The notes: generated from the letters alone by a model not told the origin. A stretch of DNA of 37,894 nucleotides from Clostridia bacterium (GCA_021205365.1 JAJPXP010000024.1:3260-41153), one strand, 5' to 3'. Shown: positions 24,674-33,380, numbered from the stretch's first letter. A program made the numbers and translations.

Positions 24674-27313
24674 ATGCATTACATGGGTTTGAATGAAATC
24701 CGTGAGAAGTTCCTTGTGTTCTTTGAGTCAAAAGAGCATCTGAGACTGCCGAGCTTTTCTCTGATCCCGCAGGGCGATAAATCCCTGCTGCTGATTAACT
24801 CCGGTATGGCTCCACTGAAGCCGTATTTTACTGGTGAGCAGGAACCGCCACGCCGCCGCGTGACAACCTGCCAGAAATGTATCCGTACTGGCGACATCGA
24901 AAATGTCGGCAAGACAGCACGGCATGGCACTTATTTTGAGATGCTGGGTAATTTCTCCTTCGGTGACTATTTTAAGAAGGAAGCAATTGCATGGAGCTGG
25001 GAATTCCTGACCGAAGTTATGGAGCTTGATCCGAACCGCCTGTATCCATCCATTTATGAGGATGACGACGAGGCATTTGAAATCTGGAATAAGCAGATTG
25101 GTATTGCACCGGAACGCATTTTCCGCTTTGGCAAGGGGGACAACTTCTGGGAGCATGGCTCCGGTCCGTGTGGCCCCTGCTCTGAAATTTATTATGACCG
25201 CGGTGAAAAGTACGGCTGCGGCAAGCCGGGATGTACGGTTGGCTGTGAATGTGACCGCTATATGGAGGTATGGAATAACGTATTCTCCCAGTTTAACAAC
25301 GATGGTCAGGGCAATTATACCGAATTGGTTCAGAAGAATATCGATACCGGTATGGGTCTGGAACGTCTGGCAGTTGTTATGCAGGATGTAGATTCGCTGT
25401 TTGATGTTGATACAGTGAAGAACATCACCAACCATGTATCCAGAATTTCCGGCAAGACCTACGGCGAGTCCTATAAGACCGATGTTTCTCTGCGTGTTAT
25501 TACGGACCATATTCGTTCTACTGTTATGATGATCTGTGATGGTGTTATTCCATCCAATGAAGGCCGTGGTTATGTTCTGCGCCGTCTGCTGCGCCGTGCC
25601 GCACGCCATGGTAAGCTCCTTGGCATTGACAAGCCGTTCCTGTATCAGGTTTGTGATACCGTGATTCAGGAGAGTGGTGGCGCTTATCCGGCTCTGGTTG
25701 AAAAGCAGGAATATATCCGTAAGGTGATTCAGGTAGAAGAGGAGCGTTTCGACGCTACAGTTGATGCCGGTCTTTCCATTCTGAATGATATGATTGATGC
25801 AGCAAAGCAGGCAGGCAGCAAGGAGCTTCCGGCTGCTGATGCATTCAAGCTGCATGATACCTATGGCTTCCCGATTGACTTAACCATTGAAATTCTGGAA
25901 GAACAGGGTATGAGCACCAATCGTGATGGCTTTGATGCACTGATTCAGGAGCAGAAAGAGCGCTCCCGTGAAGACCGCAAGCGTATGGGTGACGTAGGCT
26001 GGGCTTCTGAGGATCTCGGTCTGGATAAGTCCCTGAAGACCGAATTTTGCGGCTATACTGCACTGGAAGCAACGGGTAATGTCATGGCGCTGATTGCAGA
26101 AGGTGAAAGCACTGACGCAGTGCGTGCAGGCTCCAAGGTAACCGTTGTGCTGGACAAGACACCGTTCTATGCGGAAATGGGCGGTCAGGTACCGGACTAT
26201 GGCACGATTTCTCATGGCGATTGTGAAATTGAGATCAACAATGTACAGAAGAATGGTGATGGCCGTATTTATCTGCATTCTGGTGTTGTCAAGAGCGGTG
26301 TCATCAGCCGTGGAGATACCGTAACCTGCAAGGTCGATAAGGAACGCCGTCAGGCAATCTGCCGTTCTCATACCGCTACGCATCTGCTGCAGCAGGCTCT
26401 GCGCGAGGTTCTGGGCAGCCATGTAGAACAGGCTGGTTCCTACACTGATGCCGACCATGTACGTTTCGACTTTACCCACTTTGCAGCAATGACCGCAGAG
26501 GAAATTGCGCAGGTTGAAGATATTGTTAACAATGCAATTCTGGAGGGCATGGAAGTCCGCACGGATGAAATGCCGATTGAAGAAGCAAAGAAGCTGGGTG
26601 CAATGGCTCTGTTTGGTGAGAAATACGGCGATATCGTTCGCGTTGTTCGTGCAGGTGATTTCTCTATTGAGTTCTGTGGCGGTACCCATCTAGATAACAC
26701 TGCGAAGGCTGGCATGTTTAAGATTGTCAGCGAAGCTTCTGTTGCAGCTGGTGTACGCCGTATTGAGGCGCTGACTGGACGCAGATTCCTGCAGCTGTTT
26801 GAGGAGCGTCAGAAGCTTCTGAACGATACTGCTGCTGCGCTCAAGACCTCTCCGAACGATCTGGTACAGCGTGCGGAACAGACTGTAGAGGATGTACGCA
26901 ATCTGAACCGCAATGTGGACAGCTTGAACGGAAAGATCGCTGAAATGAAGCTGGCCGAGCTGTTTGCTGGTGCACAGGAAGTTAAGGGTGTCGAGGTTCT
27001 GGCGGCAAAGCTGGAGGATACACCGGAGGTTATGCGTTCCATCGGCGATATCATCAAGGAGCGCAAGCCAGGTAGTGTTGCTGTGCTGGCGGCTGTTACT
27101 GGTGAAAGCAAGATTCAGCTGCTTTGCGTAGCTGGTAAGGATGCTGTCAAGGCTGGTGCACATTCCGGCAAGATCATCAAGGAAGTTGCCAAGCTTTGTG
27201 GCGGTGGCGGCGGCGGACGTCCGGATTCCGCTTCTGCAGGCGGCAAGAAGCCGGAGAAGTTGGCGGATGCTTTGGCTGCTGTTACCGGCATCGTAGAGGG
27301 CATTTTGAAGTAA
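24674..27313 (+). CDS. alaS: Alanine-tRNA ligase
   Basis: Class II synthetase with an editing domain, 879 residues, full length. I choose ATG 24674 because GGAGG at 24661-24665 lies 8 bp before it; the in-frame ATG 24659 has no ribosome-binding site. The N-terminal GLNEIREKFLVFFESKEHLR is typical. Motif 3 residues lie in the GRGYVLRRLLRRA region. The editing-site zinc ligands are SHTATHLL (HxxxH) and FCGGTHL. The C-terminal coiled coil and a GGGGGGRPDSASAGG glycine-rich tail follow. Regulated by the preceding T-box. Confidence 0.97.
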   Translation: MHYMGLNEIREKFLVFFESKEHLRLPSFSLIPQGDKSLLLINSGMAPLKPYFTGEQEPPRRRVTTCQKCIRTGDIENVGKTARHGTYFEMLGNFSFGDYFKKEAIAWSWEFLTEVMELDPNRLYPSIYEDDDEAFEIWNKQIGIAPERIFRFGKGDNFWEHGSGPCGPCSEIYYDRGEKYGCGKPGCTVGCECDRYMEVWNNVFSQFNNDGQGNYTELVQKNIDTGMGLERLAVVMQDVDSLFDVDTVKNITNHVSRISGKTYGESYKTDVSLRVITDHIRSTVMMICDGVIPSNEGRGYVLRRLLRRAARHGKLLGIDKPFLYQVCDTVIQESGGAYPALVEKQEYIRKVIQVEEERFDATVDAGLSILNDMIDAAKQAGSKELPAADAFKLHDTYGFPIDLTIEILEEQGMSTNRDGFDALIQEQKERSREDRKRMGDVGWASEDLGLDKSLKTEFCGYTALEATGNVMALIAEGESTDAVRAGSKVTVVLDKTPFYAEMGGQVPDYGTISHGDCEIEINNVQKNGDGRIYLHSGVVKSGVISRGDTVTCKVDKERRQAICRSHTATHLLQQALREVLGSHVEQAGSYTDADHVRFDFTHFAAMTAEEIAQVEDIVNNAILEGMEVRTDEMPIEEAKKLGAMALFGEKYGDIVRVVRAGDFSIEFCGGTHLDNTAKAGMFKIVSEASVAAGVRRIEALTGRRFLQLFEERQKLLNDTAAALKTSPNDLVQRAEQTVEDVRNLNRNVDSLNGKIAEMKLAELFAGAQEVKGVEVLAAKLEDTPEVMRSIGDIIKERKPGSVAVLAAVTGESKIQLLCVAGKDAVKAGAHSGKIIKEVAKLCGGGGGGRPDSASAGGKKPEKLADALAAVTGIVEGILK

Positions 27314-27358
27314 TTCTATTCCTGAAATATATCAAACATTTGAAAGGAGGATTGTCTT

Positions 27359-27697
27359 ATGTCTGATTGTCTGTTCTGCAATATCATTTCCGGCGATGTT
27401 CCATCTACCAAGGTGTATGAAGACGAATATTGCTATGCATTTAATGACATTGATCCGCAGGCACCAACCCATTTTCTGGTCATTCCAAAGCAGCATATCA
27501 AATCTGTTGCGGCAGTCACACCGGAAAACAGCATGATTGTTGCCAAATGCTTTGAAGCAATTGCAAAGATTGCAAAGGAGCGCGGCATGGAAAGCTTCCG
27601 TGTTGTTTCTAACATCGGTGAGCAGGCACAGCAGAGTGTTTTTCATCTGCATTTCCATGTACTGTCTGGCCGCGATATGACTTGGCCTCCAGGCTGA
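27359..27697 (+). CDS. Histidine triad (HIT) protein, HINT-like
   Basis: Nucleotide-binding hydrolase/phosphoramidase family, 112 residues. The triad HLHFHVLSG lies close to the C-terminus. The N-terminal CLFCNIISGDVPSTKVYED carries the Cys pair seen in HinT proteins, and DIDPQAPTHFLVIPKQHI is also conserved. AAAGGAGG at 27343-27350 is ideal. It is 45 bp from alaS with no terminator between them, so it probably shares the alaS transcript; a strong terminator follows. Confidence 0.95.
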   Translation: MSDCLFCNIISGDVPSTKVYEDEYCYAFNDIDPQAPTHFLVIPKQHIKSVAAVTPENSMIVAKCFEAIAKIAKERGMESFRVVSNIGEQAQQSVFHLHFHVLSGRDMTWPPG

Positions 27698-27720
27698 TTA
27701 CGCAAAATAGTTTGTAAGCT

Positions 27721-27760
27721 GAGGTGGTACCATCCGGTGCCACCTCGGTTTGTATTTTTT
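27721..27760 (+). terminator. Intrinsic terminator after the HIT gene
   Basis: Stem of 11 bp with one G-T pair, 27721-27731 with 27736-27746, loop ATCC, followed by GGTTTGTATTTTTT. It closes the alaS-HIT transcript. I see no convincing new promoter for comEC just after it, so comEC may depend on readthrough. Confidence 0.85.
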
Positions 27761-27783
27761 CTATGCTGAAAGGGGAAAAGAAA

Positions 27784-30018
27784 ATGAAACGGCCTTTGAT
27801 CTGGTTTTCTGCCGCATTCACAGCAGGTACTGCTGTCGCTTTATTTTCTTTTTCACTTCCACTGGCGATGGCAGTGCTTGTTCTTGCGTTGGCGGTTATC
27901 TTCGGCTCACGTTTTTCACAGCTTCGCCCTGTCTGTGTTCTGGCTGCAGGGCTGGCCTGTGGGCTAAGCTATACCACAGCATATCATACGTATGTTGTGA
28001 ACCCGGTTGCTGAGGTTGCTGGAACACCGGCAACAATCACATTTACTGCGACAGACTATGCCGTACAATATGATAATAACCAGCGTGTTGCAGTTCATAT
28101 CAAGGGTTCTGATGTAGGTTGTTCCAGAAGCTTCCGCACGCTTGTATATCTGCCATTTACTGAAGAAGAAATCCAGCCCGGTGATATCATCACAGCATCT
28201 GTGGAATTTTATCTTTCCAATGCGTCTGAGGGTTTTGACCGCGCTGGCTATTACCGCTCTGAAGGCTATTATGTGCTTGCATCGGCAGCAGAAGGCATTC
28301 CAATTACCGTAACCCAGCCGGAACACCGTCCACTCATCTATTATCCGAAGAAATTTGCTCATACACTGCAGGCGGTCTTTGCGCAGTGTGGCACAGAAAG
28401 GCAGGCCGCATTCTGGAGTGCGCTGGTAACCGGGAATCGGACAAATCTGACGACAAAAGATACCGATCACCTGCGGCGTGCCGGATTGTCCCATGTGATT
28501 GCGCTTTCCGGCTTGCATGTCGGATTCTTGATTTCCATGCTGATGTTCTTGTTTGGTAAAAAGCTGGGAACGATGCTCTGCGTTCCGGCGTTGGTTGTAT
28601 TTTATTTCATGGTCGGTTGGTCGCCATCTGTACTACGTGCCTGCATCATGTATAGCATGATTATACTAGCATTCTGGGTAAGAAAACAAAATAACAGCCT
28701 AAACGCACTGTTTGCCGCATTGCTTGTCATTCTGGTGCTGCTGCCGGAAGCCTTGGCTTCTGTCAGTTTGCAGCTTTCCTTCGCATCGTCCTTTGGTATT
28801 ATCTGTTTTTCCAACCGCGTGCAGAAGCTTTTGCAGCTTCCAAAGAAAGCACCGCACATTCTGAAAAAACTATATCATATTTTTCTGGGCAGCATTATTT
28901 GCACCATTTGTTCCTCTGCTCTGACAGTGCCGTTTTTGCTGTATCACTTTGGCTATATTTCGGTATTTTCTATTTTTTCCAATCTGCTGGCATTATGGGT
29001 AATTGCCATCTTATTCCCATTACTTGTGATTGGCGGCATTATCGGCACCCAACTTGCAGGAATTTCGGGCCCGATTTTAACCGCTGCGGGCTATCTGACA
29101 GATTATATTTATTGGGTGAGTGATACCATTGCCAATATCCCGTATGGTGTGTTATACTGCGAGAGCAGTATAGATTTCGCAATTTCCATTGTTTTGAGTG
29201 TTATAACTGTACTCTTGCTATGGCTAGCAGGGAAGCGACTGTTGCTTGTTTCCGTTCCTGCGCTTATGGCTGCCATTATTGGTATCAGCCTATGGCGCGG
29301 CGCTGCTGCCGCAGATGATCTGAAAATTTCGATTCTTCCAGAGGGCAGTGGTCAGGCAATCATCGTTTCCTGTGGGGAACATGCTGCACTGATTGACTGC
29401 AGTGGCTCTGGTCACTACGATGTTGTGCAGGATATTGAACAGTATCTTGATTGGCACGGCATGGATTCACTCGATTTGATGATACTTACCTCAGTTGATT
29501 TGACACATGCACGCAATGTATGTGAATTGTTGGAAACTGTTCCGGTGGAACAGGTCATCCTGCCTGAAACTAACCGGGAAACAAATGAAGTATATCCAGT
29601 ATTGATGGAAACACTGGAAAATCTCAGCATTTCGTATGAAAAGACCGCACCGGACGCTGAAACTCCCATAGGAGATGTTTCTCTCGGCATTTCGGTTCTC
29701 GGGGCTGTAGAACGTAAACTGATGGTGCATATTGTGTCTGAGGATCAGGATATTTTGATTGTCCATGCTTTGACACAGAAAATGCTGTTGGATTATACAG
29801 AAAATTCGCCACTTTCCTGCGATACACTTGTTGTAGCAGGAGGTTTTGTTGAAGATTCTACCAAAATGAAGGAACTTTTGGACCGCATTCAGCCGGAACA
29901 GCTCATTCTGGAAAACGGCTGGACGAGTCCGGATATATATGATAATATCCCAGTGTCCAATCCATATGAAACCGGCGAAATCGATTTTATCACCGTACGA
30001 AACGCGAAGGGAGGATAA
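27784..30018 (+). CDS. comEC: ComEC/Rec2-family DNA uptake channel protein
   Basis: Polytopic membrane protein of 744 residues. ATG 27784 has AAAGGGG 8 bp upstream, and the open frame upstream overlaps the terminator. The order is N-terminal helices, a DUF4131/OB-like extracellular region (about 70-195), and the competence membrane domain beginning WSALVTGNRTNLTTKD and LSHVIALSGLHVGFLIS. A C-terminal metallo-beta-lactamase-like domain starts at about 515 (ISILPEGSGQAIIVSCGEHA). In that last domain the metal-binding HxHxDH motif is replaced by SVDLTH, so nuclease activity looks lost. The gene is otherwise intact. holA follows 3 bp later, as is common. Confidence 0.92.
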   Translation: MKRPLIWFSAAFTAGTAVALFSFSLPLAMAVLVLALAVIFGSRFSQLRPVCVLAAGLACGLSYTTAYHTYVVNPVAEVAGTPATITFTATDYAVQYDNNQRVAVHIKGSDVGCSRSFRTLVYLPFTEEEIQPGDIITASVEFYLSNASEGFDRAGYYRSEGYYVLASAAEGIPITVTQPEHRPLIYYPKKFAHTLQAVFAQCGTERQAAFWSALVTGNRTNLTTKDTDHLRRAGLSHVIALSGLHVGFLISMLMFLFGKKLGTMLCVPALVVFYFMVGWSPSVLRACIMYSMIILAFWVRKQNNSLNALFAALLVILVLLPEALASVSLQLSFASSFGIICFSNRVQKLLQLPKKAPHILKKLYHIFLGSIICTICSSALTVPFLLYHFGYISVFSIFSNLLALWVIAILFPLLVIGGIIGTQLAGISGPILTAAGYLTDYIYWVSDTIANIPYGVLYCESSIDFAISIVLSVITVLLLWLAGKRLLLVSVPALMAAIIGISLWRGAAAADDLKISILPEGSGQAIIVSCGEHAALIDCSGSGHYDVVQDIEQYLDWHGMDSLDLMILTSVDLTHARNVCELLETVPVEQVILPETNRETNEVYPVLMETLENLSISYEKTAPDAETPIGDVSLGISVLGAVERKLMVHIVSEDQDILIVHALTQKMLLDYTENSPLSCDTLVVAGGFVEDSTKMKELLDRIQPEQLILENGWTSPDIYDNIPVSNPYETGEIDFITVRNAKGG

Positions 30019-30021
30019 TCA

Positions 30022-31083
30022 ATGCCGCCAAGAAAAACGAATAAACCAGACGGCGCTCAGCGATTGAAAAATGATTTAAAAAACCATACCATTGGCTCCC
30101 TGTATCTGATCGGCGGGGAAGAGAGTTATCTGAAACAGCATTACCTCAAGGAATTGGAAAAGGCTGTTGTAGATGAAACCTTCCGGGATTTCAATTATGA
30201 GGTGTTTGAAGGTGCAAGCCTATCTGCCAATCAGCTCACTACTGCCATTGACAGCTATCCTGCTATGGCGGAACGCCGCATGGTTGTAGTAAAGGATTTG
30301 GATGTTTTCAAGCCGACAGCCGCACTGAAAGAGGATTTACCCAATATTTTAAGTGATCTGCCGGATTATGTATGCCTTGTATTTTATTATGACACGATTG
30401 ACCTTAAGCCGGATAAACGCACGAAACTATATGCATCTATTAATAAAATTGGCTGTATTGCAGATTTTTCCCAATTGGAACGCCATGACCTGATTCCATG
30501 GGTCAAACGGCATGTCCGGGATGCCGGAAAACATATTGACAACGATACCTGTGATTATCTGCTGTTTATTTGCGGTACATCCATGACTAACCTGTCGCTG
30601 GAAATTGAAAAAGCATGTGCCCACAGTGTAACAGATTCTGTCAAACGCAGCGATATTGATGCAGTCTGTACCAAGGTTTTGGATGCTGTTACATTTGACC
30701 TGACAGATGCTATTACTGCTCAGCGCTTTGACCGCGCACTTGGTCTGGTGAATGATCTGATTGCGCAGAAAAATGAACCGATTGTATTGCTTTCGGCTAT
30801 CGCAAGGCATATCCAGCGTTTGTATGCAGCCAAGCTTGCCATGCAGTCCCATGTCAGCGATAAGGAACTGATGGAGCTTTTGGGCAGCAAATCGTCATAC
30901 TATGCACGGAAAATGCGTGATTCTGCAGTACAGCTGGAAACAAAATGGCTGCGCCGGACGCTGCTGCTGTGTGGTGAAAGTGATGTTGCCATGAAATCTG
31001 CGGGTTCCGACCGTCAGAAGGTACTGGAACTGATGCTGCTGGAAATGGCAGCGAATTTTGGACAAAAGAAAGGAATCCGATGA
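30022..31083 (+). CDS. holA: DNA polymerase III delta subunit
   Basis: Clamp-loader subunit that opens the beta sliding clamp, 353 residues. The N-terminal YLIGGEESYLKQHYLKELEK is typical of HolA, with the degenerate nucleotide-binding fold, then a lid domain (about 160-215) and the C-terminal collar (LLSAIARHIQRLYAAKLAMQ, SYYARKMRDSA). GGGAGG-like sequence at 30010-30014 is the ribosome-binding site. It directly follows comEC, an order shared with many Firmicutes, and overlaps the next gene by ATGA. Confidence 0.93.
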   Translation: MPPRKTNKPDGAQRLKNDLKNHTIGSLYLIGGEESYLKQHYLKELEKAVVDETFRDFNYEVFEGASLSANQLTTAIDSYPAMAERRMVVVKDLDVFKPTAALKEDLPNILSDLPDYVCLVFYYDTIDLKPDKRTKLYASINKIGCIADFSQLERHDLIPWVKRHVRDAGKHIDNDTCDYLLFICGTSMTNLSLEIEKACAHSVTDSVKRSDIDAVCTKVLDAVTFDLTDAITAQRFDRALGLVNDLIAQKNEPIVLLSAIARHIQRLYAAKLAMQSHVSDKELMELLGSKSSYYARKMRDSAVQLETKWLRRTLLLCGESDVAMKSAGSDRQKVLELMLLEMAANFGQKKGIR

Positions 31084-31604
31084 TTCATATTAAGGAAGCA
31101 ATTATCGTCGAAGGACGGTATGATGTCAACAAAATCAAACAGCTGGTGGATACGGTCGTCATTGAAACCGGCGGTTTTGCTATTTTTAACAACAAGGAAA
31201 AGCTGGCATTGATTCGGCGCATTGCGTCTGAACGTGGCATTTTGGTACTGACTGACAGCGATGGCGCAGGCTTTGTCATTCGAAACTATTTGCGTGGTGC
31301 TATCCCAAAGGAACAAATACGCCATGCATATATTCCGCAGATTGCCGGAAAGGAAAAACGGAAAGCAAAAGGCTCTAAGGAAGGTACGCTGGGGGTGGAA
31401 GGTGTTCCCAACGATGTCATTCTGGACGCATTGCAAAACGCGGGTATTGAATGCCTGCCGGAAGACCACAGCAGACCGAAAATTACCAAAGCAGATTTCT
31501 TTGCATGGGGGCTGACAGGTGTTCCGGGAAGCAATGAAAAGCGCAAAAGGCTGTTAAAGGTTCTGGACTTGCCTTCGCATATGACTGCCAATGCATTGCT
31601 GTAA
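31080..31604 (+). CDS. rnmV: Ribonuclease M5-like Toprim protein, probably truncated by a nonsense codon
   Basis: Toprim-domain protein of 174 residues related to RNase M5, which matures 5S rRNA in Firmicutes. The catalytic Glu is in AIIVEGRYD (E11) and the DxD in LTDSDGAG (58-65). The second half, with HAYIPQIAGKEKRKAK, GTLGVEGV and LTGVPGSNEKRKRLL, is the DUF4093-like RnmV C-terminus. The TAA at 31602-31604 is followed in the same frame by 18 more protein-like codons and another TAA (31659-31661), so the natural C-terminus appears cut off. The core is intact and may still function. ksgA, the usual next gene, is absent. Confidence 0.88.
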   Translation: MIHIKEAIIVEGRYDVNKIKQLVDTVVIETGGFAIFNNKEKLALIRRIASERGILVLTDSDGAGFVIRNYLRGAIPKEQIRHAYIPQIAGKEKRKAKGSKEGTLGVEGVPNDVILDALQNAGIECLPEDHSRPKITKADFFAWGLTGVPGSNEKRKRLLKVLDLPSHMTANALL

Positions 31605-31677
31605 TTTATCAATGCTGTGGCAGATTATGAACAGGTTAAACAGGAAATTGATAAATTGTAATATTTTTAAGCATTAC

Positions 31678-31707
31678 AAAAGCCGCAGGAATCTCCTGCG
31701 GCTTTTT
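31678..31707. terminator. Bidirectional intrinsic terminator between rnmV and xerC-like gene
   Basis: Perfect 13-bp stem, 31678-31690 with 31694-31706, loop ATC, flanked by A's on the left and TTTTT on the right. It serves both convergent genes. Confidence 0.92.
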
Positions 31708-31724
31708 AGCAGCTTTATATCAGG

Positions 31725-32750
31725 CTATGATTGGTCATTGCTTTCCTTTTTCTGTTTTTTTCGGTAAGAGGCAAGGGGATTTCGCGCAGCGGCCTCTTGC
31801 ATATTGGCATCATTGATATGTGTATAAACCATGGTTGTATTCAGGTTCTCATGCCCTAAAACATCCTGTAACGTTCGGATATCGACGCCGTTTTTATACA
31901 TCATAGTGGCTGCAGTATGCCGAAGCTTATGAGCAGAAAATTTGCTTGCATCCAGACCGGCCTGAGAAAGATATTTTTTTACCAGTGCTTCTACTGAAGT
32001 CTTCCGAATACGGTTTCGCTGTCTGCTGACAAACAGTGCGCCAGCATTCCCGGAATTGTTATTCGGTTTCACGCGGCAGGGAAGATAATTGTTGATTGCA
32101 TCGATGCAGGCATCATTTAAATACAGCATACGCTCTTTATTTCCCTTACCCAGCACGCGAATTTGATTTTCTTTGATGTCAGAAATATTTAGACCACAAA
32201 GCTCTGAAACTCGAAGGCCACATGTCAAAAATAACATTAGGATACAATAATCACGTTCCTTAAACTGTCCGTCAACGGCTTCCAGCAAAGCGATACTTTC
32301 ATCCACTGTTAAATATTTCGGCAGGGAACGGCGGACGGAAGGATATTCCAGATTCTGCAGCGGATTATGATCCAGCAGATGAGCCTTGTCTGTCAGATAT
32401 TTAAAAAAGGAACGCAGAGCAGAAACCTTCCGGGCGCGCGACGGTGCAGTCAGGCCGATTTCGCTATTATCTGAATTTCCATGCTTGGGTCGTTCCTGAA
32501 CAGTATACATTAAAAAATCATAGGCATCAGATAGTGTAATGGACTTTACAAACGCAATATCAATGTCATTGATGGGGATCTCATCAAATGGAATATCGTC
32601 CACAAGTCCACGCTTTTGCTTGAGATATCGGAAGAAAACACGAAGATCTAAGTAATATTCATGAACAGTTTTGGGAGATTTTCCTTTAATTGTTGATAAA
32701 TAGGCAAGAAAATCATTTAAAATCTGGCAGGATTGGCTATCAGTTCTCAT
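31725..32750 (-). CDS. XerC/XerD-family tyrosine recombinase
   Basis: Site-specific recombinase of 341 residues. The N-terminal SAM-like core-binding domain spans about 10-135 with a loop around 86-103. The catalytic domain has Arg180 (TCGLRVSEL), Lys202 (GKGNKER), His274/Arg277 (SAHKLRHTA), His300 (LGHENL) and the nucleophile Tyr309. All catalytic residues are intact. AAGGA lies 9 bp before the start. It is larger than a standard XerC (about 300) but common in gut clostridia. No att sites, phage genes or IS ends are visible around it, so chromosome dimer resolution or a decayed element are both possible. Confidence 0.9.
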   Translation of the reverse strand: MRTDSQSCQILNDFLAYLSTIKGKSPKTVHEYYLDLRVFFRYLKQKRGLVDDIPFDEIPINDIDIAFVKSITLSDAYDFLMYTVQERPKHGNSDNSEIGLTAPSRARKVSALRSFFKYLTDKAHLLDHNPLQNLEYPSVRRSLPKYLTVDESIALLEAVDGQFKERDYCILMLFLTCGLRVSELCGLNISDIKENQIRVLGKGNKERMLYLNDACIDAINNYLPCRVKPNNNSGNAGALFVSRQRNRIRKTSVEALVKKYLSQAGLDASKFSAHKLRHTAATMMYKNGVDIRTLQDVLGHENLNTTMVYTHINDANMQEAAARNPLASYRKKQKKESNDQS

Positions 32751-32799
32751 AGGTATATTCCTTGCGAATCGCAGATACTCCTTTCAATTTATATTATAT

Positions 32800-32827
32800 A
32801 TTATATCATGAATACTATCATTGGTAA
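32800..32827 (-). promoter_or_regulatory. Probable promoter of the recombinase gene
   Basis: On the - strand: TTACCA (32827-32822), 16 bp, TATAAT (32805-32800), about 50 bp before the start. Surrounding sequence is very AT-rich, so alternatives exist. Confidence 0.45.
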
Positions 32828-32875
32828 AGCAAGGTTGTTGCTGAAAAACAATCCCGGTTCCTGCTTTAAAAGGAA

Positions 32876-32904
32876 TTTACCTTCCTATGAAAACTCTATA
32901 TACT
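32876..32904 (+). promoter_or_regulatory. Promoter of the methyltransferase remnant
   Basis: TTTACC (32876-32881), 17 bp, TATACT (32899-32904), about 48 bp before the remnant's start codon. Confidence 0.5.
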
Positions 32905-32912
32905 ATAAAAGA

Positions 32913-32932
32913 ATTAGTGATAACTAACTAAT
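32913..32932 (+). promoter_or_regulatory. Palindromic candidate operator
   Basis: ATTAGT (32913-32918) and ACTAAT (32927-32932) form an inverted repeat, with an inner TTAGT-GATA-ACTAA. It begins about 9 bp after the -10, where a repressor would block transcription. TTAGTNNNNACTAA-type palindromes recall MarR-family operators. No such regulator is encoded nearby. Confidence 0.3.
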
Positions 32933-32951
32933 GCTTGAATGAGGTGACAGG

Positions 32952-33189
32952 ATGGGTTGGACGAAAAACTTTGGAAAGCCAGAAGGCAGACTGGGACAAA
33001 TCAAGCGGAACATTTATGGCTGTTTGTGAAATGTCAGATTCTCACTGCATTTGGAGCAAAATAGTTGAAGATATAAAAGTCTATACGCCGCAGCAGCTAA
33101 AAGAATTTTTTGTAGAAGCCGGGTTCCAGAATATCAACATAGACCAGGCAAAGAAGGTGTGGGTTTGTGTTACAGGAAAGAAGGCATAG
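32952..33189 (+). pseudogene. Internally deleted SAM-dependent methyltransferase remnant
   Basis: Two frames together carry the two ends of a class I methyltransferase. ATG 32952, with GAGGTGA at 32941-32947, reads MGWTKNFGKPEGRLGQ and stops at 33027-33029 after 25 codons; the start resembles the NFGKPKG-type N-terminus of a known methyltransferase group. A second frame, open to the stop at 33187-33189, reads FMAVCEMSDSHCIW and VYTPQQLKEFFVEAGF, then VWVCVTGKK, the C-terminal strand set of the same kind of enzyme. The SAM-binding core, probably over 100 residues, is missing and the halves are out of frame. Promoter and ribosome-binding site look intact, which suggests a fairly recent deletion. 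The assignment is from remembered family patterns. Confidence 0.6.
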
Positions 33190-33298
33190 CATGGGGTATA
33201 TTTCTTTGTTGCGGTGTCTTGGTCAGATCAATTTTGAGCATATTTGAGTGTGTTTTTTGGCAATTTAATTGTTTTACTGTAACTTTAAAGAAACCATA
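33190..33298. other. Intergenic region with no recognised feature
   Basis: AT-rich stretch between the remnant and the eno promoter. No gene, clear terminator or repeat seen. Confidence 0.5.
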
Positions 33299-33326
33299 TT
33301 GACATTTGAAAGAAATCTGTTATACT
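33299..33326 (+). promoter_or_regulatory. Promoter of eno
   Basis: TTGACA (33299-33304), 16 bp, TATACT (33321-33326). Transcription would start near 33333, giving a 5' leader of about 150 nt that contains the two repeated hairpins. Confidence 0.8.
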
Positions 33327-33352
33327 AAAACTGCGAGTTAACGATAGCTAAT

Positions 33353-33380
33353 TTTTCTATTGCTCGTTACGGAAAACAAT
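33353..33380 (+). repeat. Leader hairpin repeat, copy 1
   Basis: 28-nt unit identical to copy 2 at 26 positions. Stem TTTTCT with GGAAAA (six pairs, one of them U-G) around a 12-nt loop ATTGCTCGTTAC at 33359-33370. The change A to G relative to copy 2 keeps pairing. Confidence 0.7.

Noticed and set aside
24728-25855. A 375-codon - strand open frame over alaS
   Set aside because: Antisense to a well-conserved synthetase gene, with Cys/His/Asn-rich low-quality protein and no ribosome-binding site.
32808-32927. A 39-codon + strand frame between the recombinase promoter and the methyltransferase remnant
   Set aside because: It has no ribosome-binding site, its product is unrecognised, and it overlaps the promoter elements at 32800-32904.
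31725-33189. Recombinase plus remnant as an integrated mobile element
   Set aside because: No att repeats, phage or conjugation genes, or insertion-sequence ends are visible, and the recombinase resembles chromosomal XerC/D proteins.
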